A DNA stretch of 64,000 nucleotides from Marinomonas communis (GCF_004363305.1 NZ_SNZA01000001.1:86807-150806); one strand, 5' to 3'; shown: positions 1 through 8,551, numbered from the stretch's first letter. The notes: generated by a model not told the origin, from the sequence alone. Program-made: numbers and translations.

Positions 1-1474
1 CTTTACCGTATTCACCCGCACGAGCTGCTTCTACAGCACCATTGACTGCCAACATACTGGTTTTGATGGAAACAGTTGTGATGGTGTCGATGACTTTATC
101 AATGGCGCTGACCATTTGCTCCATTGATGTGATCGCATCAACGTTGCTGCGAGCTGCTTCTAATGATGTGCTGATTCCTGTGATCATTTCATCAACACTA
201 GTTTTGTTAGTGGTGAGTAATTCTTGGATCTTCGATACCAGTTCAAGGGTATTTTTGGAGCGTGTGGAAGCAAGTTCTGAGCCCGTCTCAAGTTGTTTCA
301 AAGCTGCAGCAGATTCTTCTGCAGCTGCCGCCGCTGTTTCGGCACCGCGGCTGATTTCTGAAATCGCAGCACTAATTTCGCTGGCTGCTCTGTTGATTTC
401 TTCTATAGAGCTGGAAAGCTCTTCTGATGCAGAAGCTACGTCTTCTGCACTTTTACTGATATCAGAACTGTTTTTGAGGTCATCAGCGACACTTTCTAAA
501 TCTTGTGAGGATTCTTCTGCGGCTGTTAAAGCAATGCCTTGCTGTTCAATGGTTTTTACGACTTGTTCTGCTGCGGCGGATTGCTCTTCTGCTGCCGAGG
601 CGATTTCTTCTGAACCTTTTAAGATATCTCGGCTGGCGGCAAACATCTGATCTGCACTCCCAAGAAGCTCATCGGATGAGGCGCTAATATCACTGATATC
701 AATGAGGATTTGTTGTAATTGAGAAGTGACCATGCGACCTTTTTCAACTTCCTCAAGAGCTGTCGTCGCTGATTCTTGAACTGAGTCACTCACTTGACGA
801 GACTGTTGCTGGATGCGTTCGATTTGAGCTGCAATATCAAGCGCGCTTTTTTCAGACACTTCTGCAAGGGATCTAACTGTGTCTGCTACCACCGCAAACC
901 CTTTACCGTGTTGACCCGCTCGACCAGCTTCGATAGCGGCGTTAAGAGCAAGAAGGTTGGTTTGATCCGCGATGCGAGTGACTTGTTTCACTGTTTCGCC
1001 GATGTTGCTTGCGAGTTGTTCTAGTTCAGACATCATGGCAACCGAAGCTGTTTGCTTGTCACTGGCGGTACCGATGTTGTCGACAAGGTTTGAAATCTCA
1101 TTAGAAACATGTTCGATGAGAGTTTGTAGAACATCTGATCGTTCTTTTGATTCGGTAATGACTTCTTGTTGAGTTTTTAGAGATTGGTTAACTTGGTTAA
1201 TGGCTGCCAAGCTTTCTTGGCAAGAGCTGCTGCTTTGTTCTGCGCCAGCAGCAATACTTGCCGAAGCTTTGGACAATTGCTCTCGTGCGCTACTGGCTTC
1301 GGTGATGGCGCTGGCCAGTTCAGCAGTTGAGGAGGCTATCCGTTCAGCAGCTTGCTGTTGCTTAGCAACAGTTCTTGCTTGTTTACGTTGGGCTTCTGCG
1401 CGCTTTGCCGAAGCAGCTGCGTTATCAGTGAGGGATGACGAAGGGGCTGCAACAGTGGACTTTTTTAGGGCCAT
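1..1474 (-). CDS. Methyl-accepting chemotaxis protein, soluble, tandem signalling hairpins (C-terminus outside window)
   Basis: The minus-strand frame begins with an ATG at 1472-1474 ([11 protein letters not shown]) and stays open to the window edge, giving 491 visible residues. No membrane segment or ligand-binding domain is visible; the chain is Ala/Glu/Ser-rich coiled coil from the start. A chemoreceptor hairpin tip ([20 protein letters not shown]) lies around residues 172-192, followed by a return helix starting [13 protein letters not shown] second tip ([18 protein letters not shown]) lies at the window edge about 300 residues later. The tips are the family's CheA/CheW-contacting region, so this is very likely a cytoplasmic receptor or signalling scaffold with two stacked hairpins. 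The signal sensed cannot be read from the sequence. The family assignment is secure; the tandem architecture is read directly. Confidence 0.9.
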   Translation of the reverse strand, partial: MALKKSTVAAPSSSLTDNAAASAKRAEAQRKQARTVAKQQQAAERIASSTAELASAITEASSAREQLSKASASIAAGAEQSSSSCQESLAAINQVNQSLKTQQEVITESKERSDVLQTLIEHVSNEISNLVDNIGTASDKQTASVAMMSELEQLASNIGETVKQVTRIADQTNLLALNAAIEAGRAGQHGKGFAVVADTVRSLAEVSEKSALDIAAQIERIQQQSRQVSDSVQESATTALEEVEKGRMVTSQLQQILIDISDISASSDELLGSADQMFAASRDILKGSEEIASAAEEQSAAAEQVVKTIEQQGIALTAAEESSQDLESVADDLKNSSDISKSAEDVASASEELSSSIEEINRAASEISAAISEISRGAETAAAAAEESAAALKQLETGSELASTRSKNTLELVSKIQELLTTNKTSVDEMITGISTSLEAARSNVDAITSMEQMVSAIDKVIDTITTVSIKTSMLAVNGAVEAARAGEYGK

Positions 1475-1835
1475 AACTCAATCTCCAAACACATTAGTCT
1501 CTAGTTCCGCAGTGAAGAGTGCTGAACTGCATTAGTCGTTTAAAGATAGAGAAATTTATTCCAGGTAATAGTGGAGTCCTGTTGAGAGACTGTGATCAAT
1601 TTGTGAACAGTTGGTATCTGATTGTAAATTGATCAAAGACGTTAAGTCGGTGAGATTCTGATAGAGCATTTTCAGGAGGGGGGCGAGGTTTTCCTTATAT
1701 ATAAATAAGTTAGCGGGAAGGTATGTTTTTTGAGCAAGAAAAATAAACTGAAAAAAATCTAAAAAAAATCTTTCCTTTTGAATTCGTTATAGTAATATAC
1801 GCACCCGCTGACAGGGGCAGCGCTCTGGTTAGCAA
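1475..1835. other. Intergenic region between chemoreceptor and tRNA cluster
   Basis: AT-rich 361-base stretch with no convincing gene. It must hold the promoter of the chemoreceptor (leftward) and of the tRNA operon (rightward). The only promoter-like element picked out is a TATAGTAATAT stretch at 1788-1798. Confidence 0.6.
1788..1798 (+). promoter_or_regulatory. Possible -10 element of the tRNA operon promoter
   Basis: TATAGTAATAT lies about 38 bases before the first tRNA, after an A-rich tract. A matching -35 box at ideal spacing is not clear, so the call is tentative. Confidence 0.3.
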
Positions 1836-1912
1836 CGGGGCGTAGCGCAGCCTGGTAGCGCACTAGCATGGGGTGCTAGTGGTCGCAGGTTCAAATCCTG
1901 CCGTCCCGACCA
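1836..1912 (+). tRNA. tRNA-Pro (GGG)
   Basis: 77-nt cloverleaf. The acceptor stem CGGGGCG pairs with CGTCCCG with one G-T pair. The anticodon stem CTAGC/GCTAG encloses loop ATGGGGT, giving anticodon GGG. The T-loop is TTCAAAT and the terminal CCA is encoded. First gene of the cluster. Confidence 0.95.
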
Positions 1913-1924
1913 AAAATTAGAAAT

Positions 1925-2000
1925 GCCGCTATAGCTCAGTTGGTAGAGCACCTGACTTGTAATCAGGGGGTCCCGAGTTCGACTCTTGGTGGCGGCACCA
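1925..2000 (+). tRNA. tRNA-Thr (TGT), copy 1 of 5
   Basis: 76-nt cloverleaf. Acceptor GCCGCTA pairs with TGGCGGC, anticodon loop CTTGTAA gives TGT, and CCA is encoded. Identical in sequence to the four following copies. Confidence 0.96.
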
Positions 2001-2036
2001 TCTAAAGTTTGGTTGTACAATTCGTTAAGCGTTTAA

Positions 2037-2112
2037 GCCGCTATAGCTCAGTTGGTAGAGCACCTGACTTGTAATCAGGGGGTCCCGAGTTCGACTCTTG
2101 GTGGCGGCACCA
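2037..2112 (+). tRNA. tRNA-Thr (TGT), copy 2 of 5
   Basis: Same 76-nt sequence as copy 1, after a 36-base spacer. Anticodon TGT, encoded CCA. Confidence 0.96.
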
Positions 2113-2133
2113 CTTAAACACTTCTCGATATAT

Positions 2134-2209
2134 GCCGCTATAGCTCAGTTGGTAGAGCACCTGACTTGTAATCAGGGGGTCCCGAGTTCGACTCTTGGTG
2201 GCGGCACCA
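2134..2209 (+). tRNA. tRNA-Thr (TGT), copy 3 of 5
   Basis: Same 76-nt sequence, after a 21-base spacer unrelated to the other spacers. Anticodon TGT, encoded CCA. Confidence 0.96.
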
Positions 2210-2235
2210 TTTACAATTTGAAGCGTTTCTTTTGC

Positions 2236-2311
2236 GCCGCTATAGCTCAGTTGGTAGAGCACCTGACTTGTAATCAGGGGGTCCCGAGTTCGACTCTTGG
2301 TGGCGGCACCA
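2236..2311 (+). tRNA. tRNA-Thr (TGT), copy 4 of 5
   Basis: Same 76-nt sequence, after a 26-base spacer. Anticodon TGT, encoded CCA. Confidence 0.96.
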
Positions 2312-2338
2312 TCCTAATGATGTAGCAAAAGATTATAT

Positions 2339-2414
2339 GCCGCTATAGCTCAGTTGGTAGAGCACCTGACTTGTAATCAGGGGGTCCCGAGTTCGACTCT
2401 TGGTGGCGGCACCA
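2339..2414 (+). tRNA. tRNA-Thr (TGT), copy 5 of 5
   Basis: Same 76-nt sequence, after a 27-base spacer. Anticodon TGT, encoded CCA. Last of the tandem Thr genes. Confidence 0.96.
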
Positions 2415-2430
2415 TCACTTCATGTTAAAT

Positions 2431-2506
2431 GGGTGTGTAGCTCAGTTGGGAGAGCGTCGCCCTTACAAGGCGAATGTCGGGAGTTCGAACCTCTCCACAC
2501 CCACCA
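2431..2506 (+). tRNA. tRNA-Val (TAC), copy 1 of 2
   Basis: 76-nt cloverleaf. Acceptor GGGTGTG pairs with CACACCC; anticodon stem TCGCC/GGCGA with loop CTTACAA gives TAC. CCA encoded. Confidence 0.96.
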
Positions 2507-2542
2507 CTTATAAGTCAGTGGTTAAAAAACTTATGACAATAT

Positions 2543-2619
2543 GGAGCGGTAGTTCAGTTGGTTAGAATACCTGCCTGTCACGCAGGGGGTCGCGGGTTCG
2601 AGTCCCGTCCGTTCCGCCA
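2543..2619 (+). tRNA. tRNA-Asp (GTC)
   Basis: 77-nt cloverleaf. Acceptor GGAGCGG pairs with CCGTTCC; anticodon stem CCTGC/GCAGG with loop CTGTCAC gives GTC. CCA encoded. It sits between the two Val genes. Confidence 0.96.
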
Positions 2620-2629
2620 TCTCTATGAT

Positions 2630-2705
2630 GGGTGTGTAGCTCAGTTGGGAGAGCGTCGCCCTTACAAGGCGAATGTCGGGAGTTCGAACCTCTCCACACC
2701 CACCA
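2630..2705 (+). tRNA. tRNA-Val (TAC), copy 2 of 2
   Basis: Identical to the Val gene at 2431-2506. Anticodon TAC, CCA encoded. Last gene of the cluster; no strong hairpin plus T-run terminator is visible just after it. Confidence 0.96.
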
Positions 2706-3103
2706 CTTATAGTCCATATTGATTCCTATGATCACATCAAACTAGTTATTCTCTCGTAGCTAATTCTCTTTTTTATTTAGTAAACCACTTCTTCATCCCT
2801 GTCTTATATATCTCGTCTGGTGCGTTATCTCCTTTCTTCTAAGACTCCTACACTAAACAATTCAAGTTAAAGTTCACTAATCAGTTAGCAAGATGGGAAG
2901 CGCTGTAAGTAAAATCTATTTTATTCGTTAGACGCACGATTTAGAGTTTTTAGAAATATGCCATTTCAGTATTTAGAAGTGAAAGCTATCAATTCATTCA
3001 ATTTAACAGAATAGGCAAGAATTAAACTCATATTGACTACCTGGTGGAGCTGATACAGCGACAAAATAAGCGCGTATTTAGACCTTATCGGAGGAAGTGA
3101 AGT
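2706..3103. other. Intergenic region after tRNA cluster
   Basis: About 400 AT-rich bases with no coding frame, RNA gene or clear repeat recognised. It should contain the end of the tRNA transcript and the promoter of the hydrolase. A GGAGG ribosome-binding site lies at 3090-3094, just before the hydrolase ATG. Confidence 0.6.
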
Positions 3104-4139
3104 ATGAAGTTGCTGAAACAGGTGGTTGTGTTATTAGCGATCGCTACAAGCTCTGCAATGACCTTAGCGCAGGACATGTCAAATGGCGCAGACAATTTTT
3201 ATGTGAGTGATAGCGTTAACGTTGAAAAAGTACGCTTTAAAAATCTTTATCAGATGGAAGTAGTTGGTAATCTTTTTGTGCCAAAGAATGTCGACTCTGA
3301 AAAAAAACTACCCTGCAATAGTTGTTGGGCATCCTATGGGAGCGGTTAAAGAGCAAAGTTCTAACTTGTATGCTGCAAAGCTGGCTGAGAAAGGTTTTAT
3401 TACTCTAGCTATCGACCTTTCATTCTGGGGCGAAAGTGAAGGTGAGCCGGGTCATTTAGTTTCTCCTGAAATTTACTCGGATGACTTTAGTGCTGCTGTG
3501 GATTATCTGAGTACCCATAGTTCAGTTGACCCAAATAGGATTGGTGTATTGGGGATTTGTGGCAGCGGTAGTTTTGTTATTAGCGCGGCGAAGATTGATA
3601 GCAGAATGAAAGCCGTGGCGACTGTCAGCATGTATGATATGGGAGTTGCTGCCAGAAGTGGTCTTAATGGATCTACTTCGCTTGAGCAGCGAAAAGAGTT
3701 GATTGCCTTGGCTACTCAGCAACGCTTAGTGGAGTTCAAGGGTGGGGATAAAGTCTACATTCCAGGTACGGTAAATGAGATTGATGAGAATACTCATCCT
3801 ATTCAGAAAGAGTTCTATGACTTTTATCGCACGCCACGAGGTGCCTACACTCCAGAAGGAGAGCGCTCTGAATTGACGACAAAGCCTCTTCTAAGCAGCT
3901 TGGTCAAGTTTATGAATTTCTATCCTTTTAACGATATTGAAACTATCTCACCAAGACCGATGCTATTCATAACGGGTGATATTGCCCATTCTAGAGAGTT
4001 TAGCGAAGATGCTTACGAAAAAGCACAAGAGCCGAAAGAGCTAGTAATTGTGCCGAATGCCGGGCATGTTGATTTATACGATCGAGTTGGTTTAATCCCA
4101 TTTGAGAAGCTGTCAGGTTTCTTTACTGATAACTTGTAA
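3104..4139 (+). pseudogene. Secreted alpha/beta hydrolase (dienelactone hydrolase/YcjY-like), frameshifted
   Basis: The gene starts at ATG 3104 with a good GGAGG site and a signal peptide ending near Ala-Gln-Asp (residues 22-24). The frame reads to about 3305, then hits a run of eight A's (GAAAAAAAAC) and goes out of frame. The +1 frame continues as YPAIVVGHPMG, with a nucleophile elbow GICGSG (Cys in the nucleophile position, as in dienelactone hydrolases) and a late catalytic His in NAGHVDLYD. Removing one A restores a protein of about 344 residues. The rest is intact, so this is a fresh lesion, a sequencing error or a slippage site. It converges on an AraC gene; this pairing is common for the family. 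Substrate unknown. Confidence 0.8.
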
Positions 4140-4145
4140 TGGCTT

Positions 4146-4170
4146 ATGCCCGACTTTAGTCGGGCATTTT
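4146..4170. terminator. Bidirectional terminator between hydrolase and AraC gene
   Basis: Inverted repeat ATGCCCGACT/AGTCGGGCAT followed on the plus strand by TTTT. It sits between convergent genes, and the AraC stop codon (4156-4158) lies inside the loop region. Confidence 0.75.
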
Positions 4171-5058
4171 CTTAGCAAGCTCTTTGAAATCTTTTAGAGG
4201 AGGCAACCCGAACTCTCTTGAGTACTCCCGACTGAATTGAGAAGGACTCTCATAGCCTACTGAAAACGCAGCATTTTGAGCGTCTTTTAGCCCACTTAAA
4301 ATTAATTTCCTTGCCTCATTTAGCCTTATCCTTTTTTGGTACTGTAAGGCACTCATGCATGTTATGGACTTAAAGCATTTATTGAAGGAAGAGAGGCTCA
4401 TACTGGCTTGAAGGGCTAGGTCTTCCATTTTAAAGGACATCGCATGATTATCCTTGATCCATTTGGCTGCTTTGGAAACTTTATATAAGTTACTCCCTCT
4501 AGTAACAATTCTTCTTAAGTGATGGCCTTGTTCGCTGCAGAGTAAGTGGTAGTAAAGCTCTTTCTTAATATTGCTTTGAAGGAATGTAGAGTTTTCTCTA
4601 TTTTGAGAAAGTTTGGATAATCGGTAAACGGAACTTAATATTTCACTTGATATGCTGACTACAGTAACAAACTCATTTCTCACATCAGCATCATGGTAGT
4701 TGAAGCTTTCCTCAGCTGTTATTTCGGCTAAGAGTTCTAGGTCTAGAGCTACGGTTAAGCCCAAGTAAGGGGCTGCTGGCTCAATATCGTGCACCCTTGA
4801 GACGATAGGGGCATTGAAAGCAGAAACTAACATGGAGCTACTATCGTAAACATAGCTTTCCTTGCCCAAAAACGCTGTTTTTCTACCTTGTAGAATGATG
4901 CAAATATTAGGCGATAATATATAGCTCTCTTCTTTAGTTGGTTCATCGAACCTTATAAATGTAAGTCCAGATACACTGGTTGAGACGATGTTTTCTTGAG
5001 ATGTGGAATCGAAGACGATTTCCTTAATGAGTTTTCTATAATGCTCTAATTCATTCAT
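4156..5058 (-). CDS. AraC-family transcriptional regulator (AraC_N type)
   Basis: A 300-residue protein. The N-terminal ~180 residues resemble the AraC-type regulator N-terminal domain (pattern SPNICIILQGRKTAFLG followed by a segment on not interfering with a host-like ligand, SAFNAPIVSRV). The C-terminal ~100 residues form the paired helix-turn-helix domain, including SMSLSSFNKCFKSITCMSAL and the second-helix signature VGYESPSQFSREYSREFG. It converges with the hydrolase and probably controls it, as in many related pairs; the effector is unknown. No strong ribosome-binding site precedes the ATG, so the exact start is less sure than the frame. Confidence 0.85.
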   Translation of the reverse strand: MNELEHYRKLIKEIVFDSTSQENIVSTSVSGLTFIRFDEPTKEESYILSPNICIILQGRKTAFLGKESYVYDSSSMLVSAFNAPIVSRVHDIEPAAPYLGLTVALDLELLAEITAEESFNYHDADVRNEFVTVVSISSEILSSVYRLSKLSQNRENSTFLQSNIKKELYYHLLCSEQGHHLRRIVTRGSNLYKVSKAAKWIKDNHAMSFKMEDLALQASMSLSSFNKCFKSITCMSALQYQKRIRLNEARKLILSGLKDAQNAAFSVGYESPSQFSREYSREFGLPPLKDFKELAKKMPD

Positions 5059-5075
5059 ATCGATTTAATGTAATC

Positions 5076-5106
5076 AAAAAAAGCCACTACAGAGAATATA
5101 GTGGCT
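5076..5106 (-). terminator. Rho-independent terminator of the BCCT gene
   Basis: On the minus strand the hairpin AGCCACTA/TAGTGGCT with a 9-base loop is followed by TTTTTT. It lies 58 bases after the transporter stop. Confidence 0.85.
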
Positions 5107-5163
5107 AAACACTTAAGCAATTCATGCTTAAGACTAGGTGTGGGAAGGTTTAGTCAAATCTCT

Positions 5164-6756
5164 TTAGTATTGACTGACTTCTGTTCTCAAGCCTTTGACC
5201 AGACTGTAGCTCAGTAGTAAAAGCACGATCAGGAAAGGTAATCCAGTTGCTACAACGCCAGCTTGAATGGTCGATAGAGCTTCTGCTCCACCACCTAGTA
5301 ACAGACAGATAGCAATCATTGAGCTAGATGTAACCCAAAACACTTTTTGCTTCGTTGGCGAAGTTGCTTTGCCACCACTGGTTATCGTGTCGACAACAAT
5401 AGCGCCAGAATCTGCGGATGTAACAAAGAAAATGACCGTTAAGATTAAAGAAGTGATTGCGATGACAGATGCAAATGGCAGTTCAGCGTACATTTCATAT
5501 AGGGCTAATGACGCATCAGTAATCCCATTAACCAAGACTCCTTGGTTGTTTGCTATCATATCCAATGCTGCGCCACCCATAACGGAGAACCAAATGCCTA
5601 TAAAAATGATTGGAGCAATAAACACGGCCAAGAAGAATTCTCTTACGGTTCTGCCTTTGGATATTTTCGCCATGAAAATACCCACAAAAGGTGACCAGCT
5701 AACCCACCACGCCCAATAGAAGATCGTCCAACCGTGATACCACACTTCATCTTCGCGCTCATACCAGTTAGATAAAGGAATGATATTGCTTACATAGGAT
5801 GGAAAAATCGCAAGCGACTTTTCAATGATAGAGCTGCTGGAGGCCAGAACTAGAATCGTTGCAAGTAATAAAATAGATAGGACAATGTTGATATTACTTA
5901 AAAGTTTTACGCCGTTTTGCATTCCTCTAACGACTGAAAAATACGTGACACCCGTTATTAAAATAATCACAGAAATTTGTGTCACGACGGTATTTTGAAT
6001 ACCAAAGACATAATCTAAACCAGACGCAATTTGTTGCGCTCCTAGTCCTAGTGACGTAGCGATCCCGAAAACTGTTGCAATGGCGGCCAGTATATCAACG
6101 ACATTGCCAATTGGGCCCCAGCATTTTTCGCCAAACACCGGATAAAATGCAGATCGTAACGTAAAGGGAAGCCCTTTGTTATAACTAAAAAATGCAAGTG
6201 CTAAGCCCACGATACCGTACGTCGCCCAGCCGTGAACGCCCCAGTGATAGAGTGATGCGGAGAGAGCCAACGTTTCGGCTTCTGGTGTCCTAGCCGTTAC
6301 ATTTAATGGTGTTCCATACCAATCCGTAAAGTATGCGACAGGTTCGGCAACCCCCCAAAATAGCAGACCTATGCCAACGCCAGATGCGAACAGCATACAC
6401 AGCCAAGAAATTAAACTGTATTCCGTCTTAGCGGATTTTCCACCCAATCTAATCTTACCCAGTGGCGACAGCACAATCACTATACACAGAATAATCATGA
6501 AGTTGATGGCCATCATGAACAGCCAGTCAAACTGATTAATGATCCATGACTTAGTTTGATTGAGTGCTTCCCCTGAGTACTCCGGAAATATAAGCGTAAG
6601 TACGATAAACATGATGATCAGAATCGCACTAACGCCGAAAACCGAGTTATGAACATCAAACCCTAAGAATTGGACATTATCCTGGCCGGCTTTGTAATCA
6701 GTACGATAGTCATCGTTAGATATCGAGTTATTATATGTATTATCCTGTTCTCTCAT
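5164..6756 (-). CDS. BCCT-family quaternary-amine transporter
   Basis: A 530-residue, 12-helix membrane protein of the betaine/carnitine/choline transporter family. The family signature reads WAWWVSWSPFVGIFMAKIS around residue 350, and the conserved YHWGVHGWATYGIVGLAL segment lies near residue 165. The N-terminal ~25 residues are polar and cytosolic. An AGGAGAG ribosome-binding site precedes the ATG. It lies just downstream of tmpB and tmpA, so its likely cargo is the trimethylammonio-phosphonate they degrade, or the glycine betaine product. This assignment is from context; the family alone allows any quaternary amine. A hairpin at 6775-6802 may reduce its expression relative to tmpAB. Confidence 0.92.
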   Translation of the reverse strand: MREQDNTYNNSISNDDYRTDYKAGQDNVQFLGFDVHNSVFGVSAILIIMFIVLTLIFPEYSGEALNQTKSWIINQFDWLFMMAINFMIILCIVIVLSPLGKIRLGGKSAKTEYSLISWLCMLFASGVGIGLLFWGVAEPVAYFTDWYGTPLNVTARTPEAETLALSASLYHWGVHGWATYGIVGLALAFFSYNKGLPFTLRSAFYPVFGEKCWGPIGNVVDILAAIATVFGIATSLGLGAQQIASGLDYVFGIQNTVVTQISVIILITGVTYFSVVRGMQNGVKLLSNINIVLSILLLATILVLASSSSIIEKSLAIFPSYVSNIIPLSNWYEREDEVWYHGWTIFYWAWWVSWSPFVGIFMAKISKGRTVREFFLAVFIAPIIFIGIWFSVMGGAALDMIANNQGVLVNGITDASLALYEMYAELPFASVIAITSLILTVIFFVTSADSGAIVVDTITSGGKATSPTKQKVFWVTSSSMIAICLLLGGGAEALSTIQAGVVATGLPFLIVLLLLSYSLVKGLRTEVSQY

Positions 6757-6774
6757 TATTCTCTCCTGTTAAAT

Positions 6775-6802
6775 AAAATAGCTACTTGAACGTAGCTATT
6801 TT
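6775..6802. terminator. Hairpin between tmpB and the BCCT gene
   Basis: Perfect 11-bp stem AAAATAGCTAC/GTAGCTATTTT with a 6-base loop, T-rich on both strands. In the minus-strand operon it could act as a partial terminator or processing site before the transporter. Confidence 0.6.
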
Positions 6803-6811
6803 TTAGAAAGT

Positions 6812-7429
6812 CTAAACTTGTCCAGATAAAGCAATATCCACGGCGCTTTTCCCCATTGTTTGATTCCCCACATAGTGTGAATCAAAGGGCTCTCTACTGA
6901 AGACCTCTCGGACTAACGGCTCAAAATAGCTAAGAGGTTTGGTTGGATAGTCTGGATCAAAGGAGGCTTGATCCCACTTTTCACAGAAATCTACGCAGCT
7001 TTGATACCATGGGTGGTCGATTAAATAGTCACGCTCATTTCTGTTTCCTCCCAAGAAATGGGCGTAGTAGTAATTCTGAAATAAGCCATGCTGATTGATT
7101 ACCCAGGTGACCTCAGGGCGAACATAAGGTCGTAAAATAGAGGCGGCATATTGTGAGTGGTTGTAGGGTGCTAGATCATCACCAATATCGTGAACCAAGG
7201 CCGCGACAATCATTTCAATGTCAGCGCCATCGGCTTCCGCCCGTGTTGCAGATTGAAGAGAGTGTTCTAATCGTGTGACTAGGTAGCCAGATAAGGTGTT
7301 TTCTAGATTTTTTAGAGCCTCTAAAATTCTGTCAGGTAACCCTTTGGCGTATTGATCCTCATAAGCGTGAAGAAACTTATATTCCTCTTGCGTACCATCT
7401 TTCATTTGTTTGAACTGAACCGTTTTCAT
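6812..7429 (-). CDS. tmpB: TmpB-like HD-domain mixed-valent diiron oxygenase
   Basis: A 205-residue HD-domain protein. Candidate metal ligands are H56, H80-D81 (in LVHDIGD), H91, H114 (in NQHGLF) and D153 (in KWDQ), the arrangement of PhnZ-type diiron oxygenases rather than hydrolases. An early Tyr/Glu-rich segment (HAYEDQY, residues 21-27) may be the substrate-sensing lid. In the characterised pathway TmpB cleaves (R)-1-hydroxy-2-(trimethylammonio)ethylphosphonate to glycine betaine and phosphate. The call rests on these motifs plus the adjacent TmpA-like dioxygenase, quaternary-amine transporter and LysR gene. It would usually be labelled an HD phosphohydrolase. It starts 9 bases after tmpA with an AAGGAG site. 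Confidence 0.78.
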   Translation of the reverse strand: MKTVQFKQMKDGTQEEYKFLHAYEDQYAKGLPDRILEALKNLENTLSGYLVTRLEHSLQSATRAEADGADIEMIVAALVHDIGDDLAPYNHSQYAASILRPYVRPEVTWVINQHGLFQNYYYAHFLGGNRNERDYLIDHPWYQSCVDFCEKWDQASFDPDYPTKPLSYFEPLVREVFSREPFDSHYVGNQTMGKSAVDIALSGQV

Positions 7430-7438
7430 GGTTACTCC

Positions 7439-8551
7439 TTATAGTCCTAGTTGTCGTTTAATCGCTTTATAGCGGCCTTTGGGAGCGTCTAAATCGATAT
7501 AAGCTCCTTGGAGGTGACGAAGCCCCTCACTGGCATCAAACCCAGTTCTACCGTGCAAGACACGAGTGTTGTGGAACATCTGGAGTTGCCCTGGCTCCAG
7601 TTTGAATTTCCACTCGTAGTCAGAAGAGTTCAGTAGTTCACCGAGTCTTTGCCTGGCTCTATGGAAGACTGCTAGCTGGTGCTGAGGAAGTAGAGGCAAA
7701 TAATCTAAGCGAGGACTATAGGAAATGCCTGTCACTCGCCCTGAAACATCGGACTCGATCATGGTTCTTCTTTCAATCAACTCGATGCTTTTATCAATGT
7801 GTCGGTAACGGATCGGTACGGTATTTAAAAGCTGGTAGCCCTCGGGATTTTCACTTTTAAGTTGAGCTAGTACGGAAAGGCTGTCGACTAAGGTTGATAA
7901 CCCACCAGAAGTCTCATTCTTAATACAATGCAGTAACTGAATGCCTGGCATCGGGTCTCGGTATGGGTTATCAGTGTGAGGCCCAAGTGGCACGGATTTG
8001 CTAGAAAGGTCGATGTAATCAGGGCGAGTGTAGACTTCGAAGCTTCTGCCAAAGTTCGTTTCGCGCACATGACCGAACTTTTCAGCCACATCTAACACCA
8101 TGTTTGCTTCATTGGGGATCTCGTTAACGATCAAAACCCCATAGGTCAGGAATTTCTCAAGTGCCTTTAATAAGCCTTGCTCATCATTTAGTTCAACGTA
8201 GTCGACGTAGAACTTTGATTTGTCAAAATTTGCTGTCCAAGGCTGTGGCGTTGGGGCGCCGTCATATGTGTCGAAATCAGCTCGAAATTCGTTAAAGTCG
8301 TAATCGCCTTGGTAGCCATCACTAAACATCAATTGATAGATGCCATCACTTATTTTTCTAATGCTGTCTAACGACACATTTGCATCCAGCTGGTGGGGAT
8401 CAAAAAGCCTCTGTTGAGTGATTTGATCCAAGTTTTGTTCATCTTGGCAACGTTCTCTCAACCATAGTGCCGGTAGCTCGAAAGACTGGTCATTCAAACG
8501 CGCTGTAACCGAAACCGCTTCTTCATTGACGAAAAACTCTACTTGTTGCAT
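7439..8551 (-). CDS. tmpA: TmpA-like Fe(II)/2-oxoglutarate dioxygenase (gamma-butyrobetaine hydroxylase family)
   Basis: A 370-residue protein with the small N-terminal domain (1-100) and jelly-roll dioxygenase core of the gamma-butyrobetaine hydroxylase family. The iron triad is visible as H192-x-D194 (GPHTDNPYRD) and H333 (RVLHGRTGFD), with an Arg near 345 for 2-oxoglutarate. The N-terminal region keeps only one Cys (LRERCQDEQN) where zinc-binding family members carry several. TmpA hydroxylates (2-trimethylammonio)ethylphosphonate at C1. Being paired with a PhnZ-like HD oxygenase, and without other carnitine genes, argues for TmpA over true carnitine biosynthesis. First gene of the leftward operon, with an AGGAG site 12 bases before the ATG. 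Confidence 0.75.
   Translation of the reverse strand: MQQVEFFVNEEAVSVTARLNDQSFELPALWLRERCQDEQNLDQITQQRLFDPHQLDANVSLDSIRKISDGIYQLMFSDGYQGDYDFNEFRADFDTYDGAPTPQPWTANFDKSKFYVDYVELNDEQGLLKALEKFLTYGVLIVNEIPNEANMVLDVAEKFGHVRETNFGRSFEVYTRPDYIDLSSKSVPLGPHTDNPYRDPMPGIQLLHCIKNETSGGLSTLVDSLSVLAQLKSENPEGYQLLNTVPIRYRHIDKSIELIERRTMIESDVSGRVTGISYSPRLDYLPLLPQHQLAVFHRARQRLGELLNSSDYEWKFKLEPGQLQMFHNTRVLHGRTGFDASEGLRHLQGAYIDLDAPKGRYKAIKRQLGL

Noticed and set aside
42..1535. Plus-strand open frames opposite the chemoreceptor
   Set aside because: Low-complexity Ser/Ala-rich translations of the antisense of a coiled-coil gene; the minus strand carries clear chemoreceptor motifs.
1829..2325. Open frames of 60-75 codons on both strands across the tRNA cluster
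   Set aside because: They arise from the repeated tRNA sequence; the peptides simply repeat the translated tRNA.
1925..2414. Repeat-spacer pattern resembling a CRISPR array
   Set aside because: The 76-base repeats fold as complete tRNA-Thr cloverleaves with encoded CCA. Spacers of 21-36 bases are ordinary intergenic sequence and no cas genes are nearby.
3522..3722. Minus-strand frame inside the hydrolase
   Set aside because: Shadow of the hydrolase coding sequence, no homology and no ribosome-binding site.
6812..8551. Carnitine biosynthesis or general HD phosphohydrolase reading of the two genes
   Set aside because: No other carnitine gene is adjacent, and the HD protein has the oxygenase-type ligand set next to a dioxygenase. 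The TmpA/TmpB reading explains both genes.
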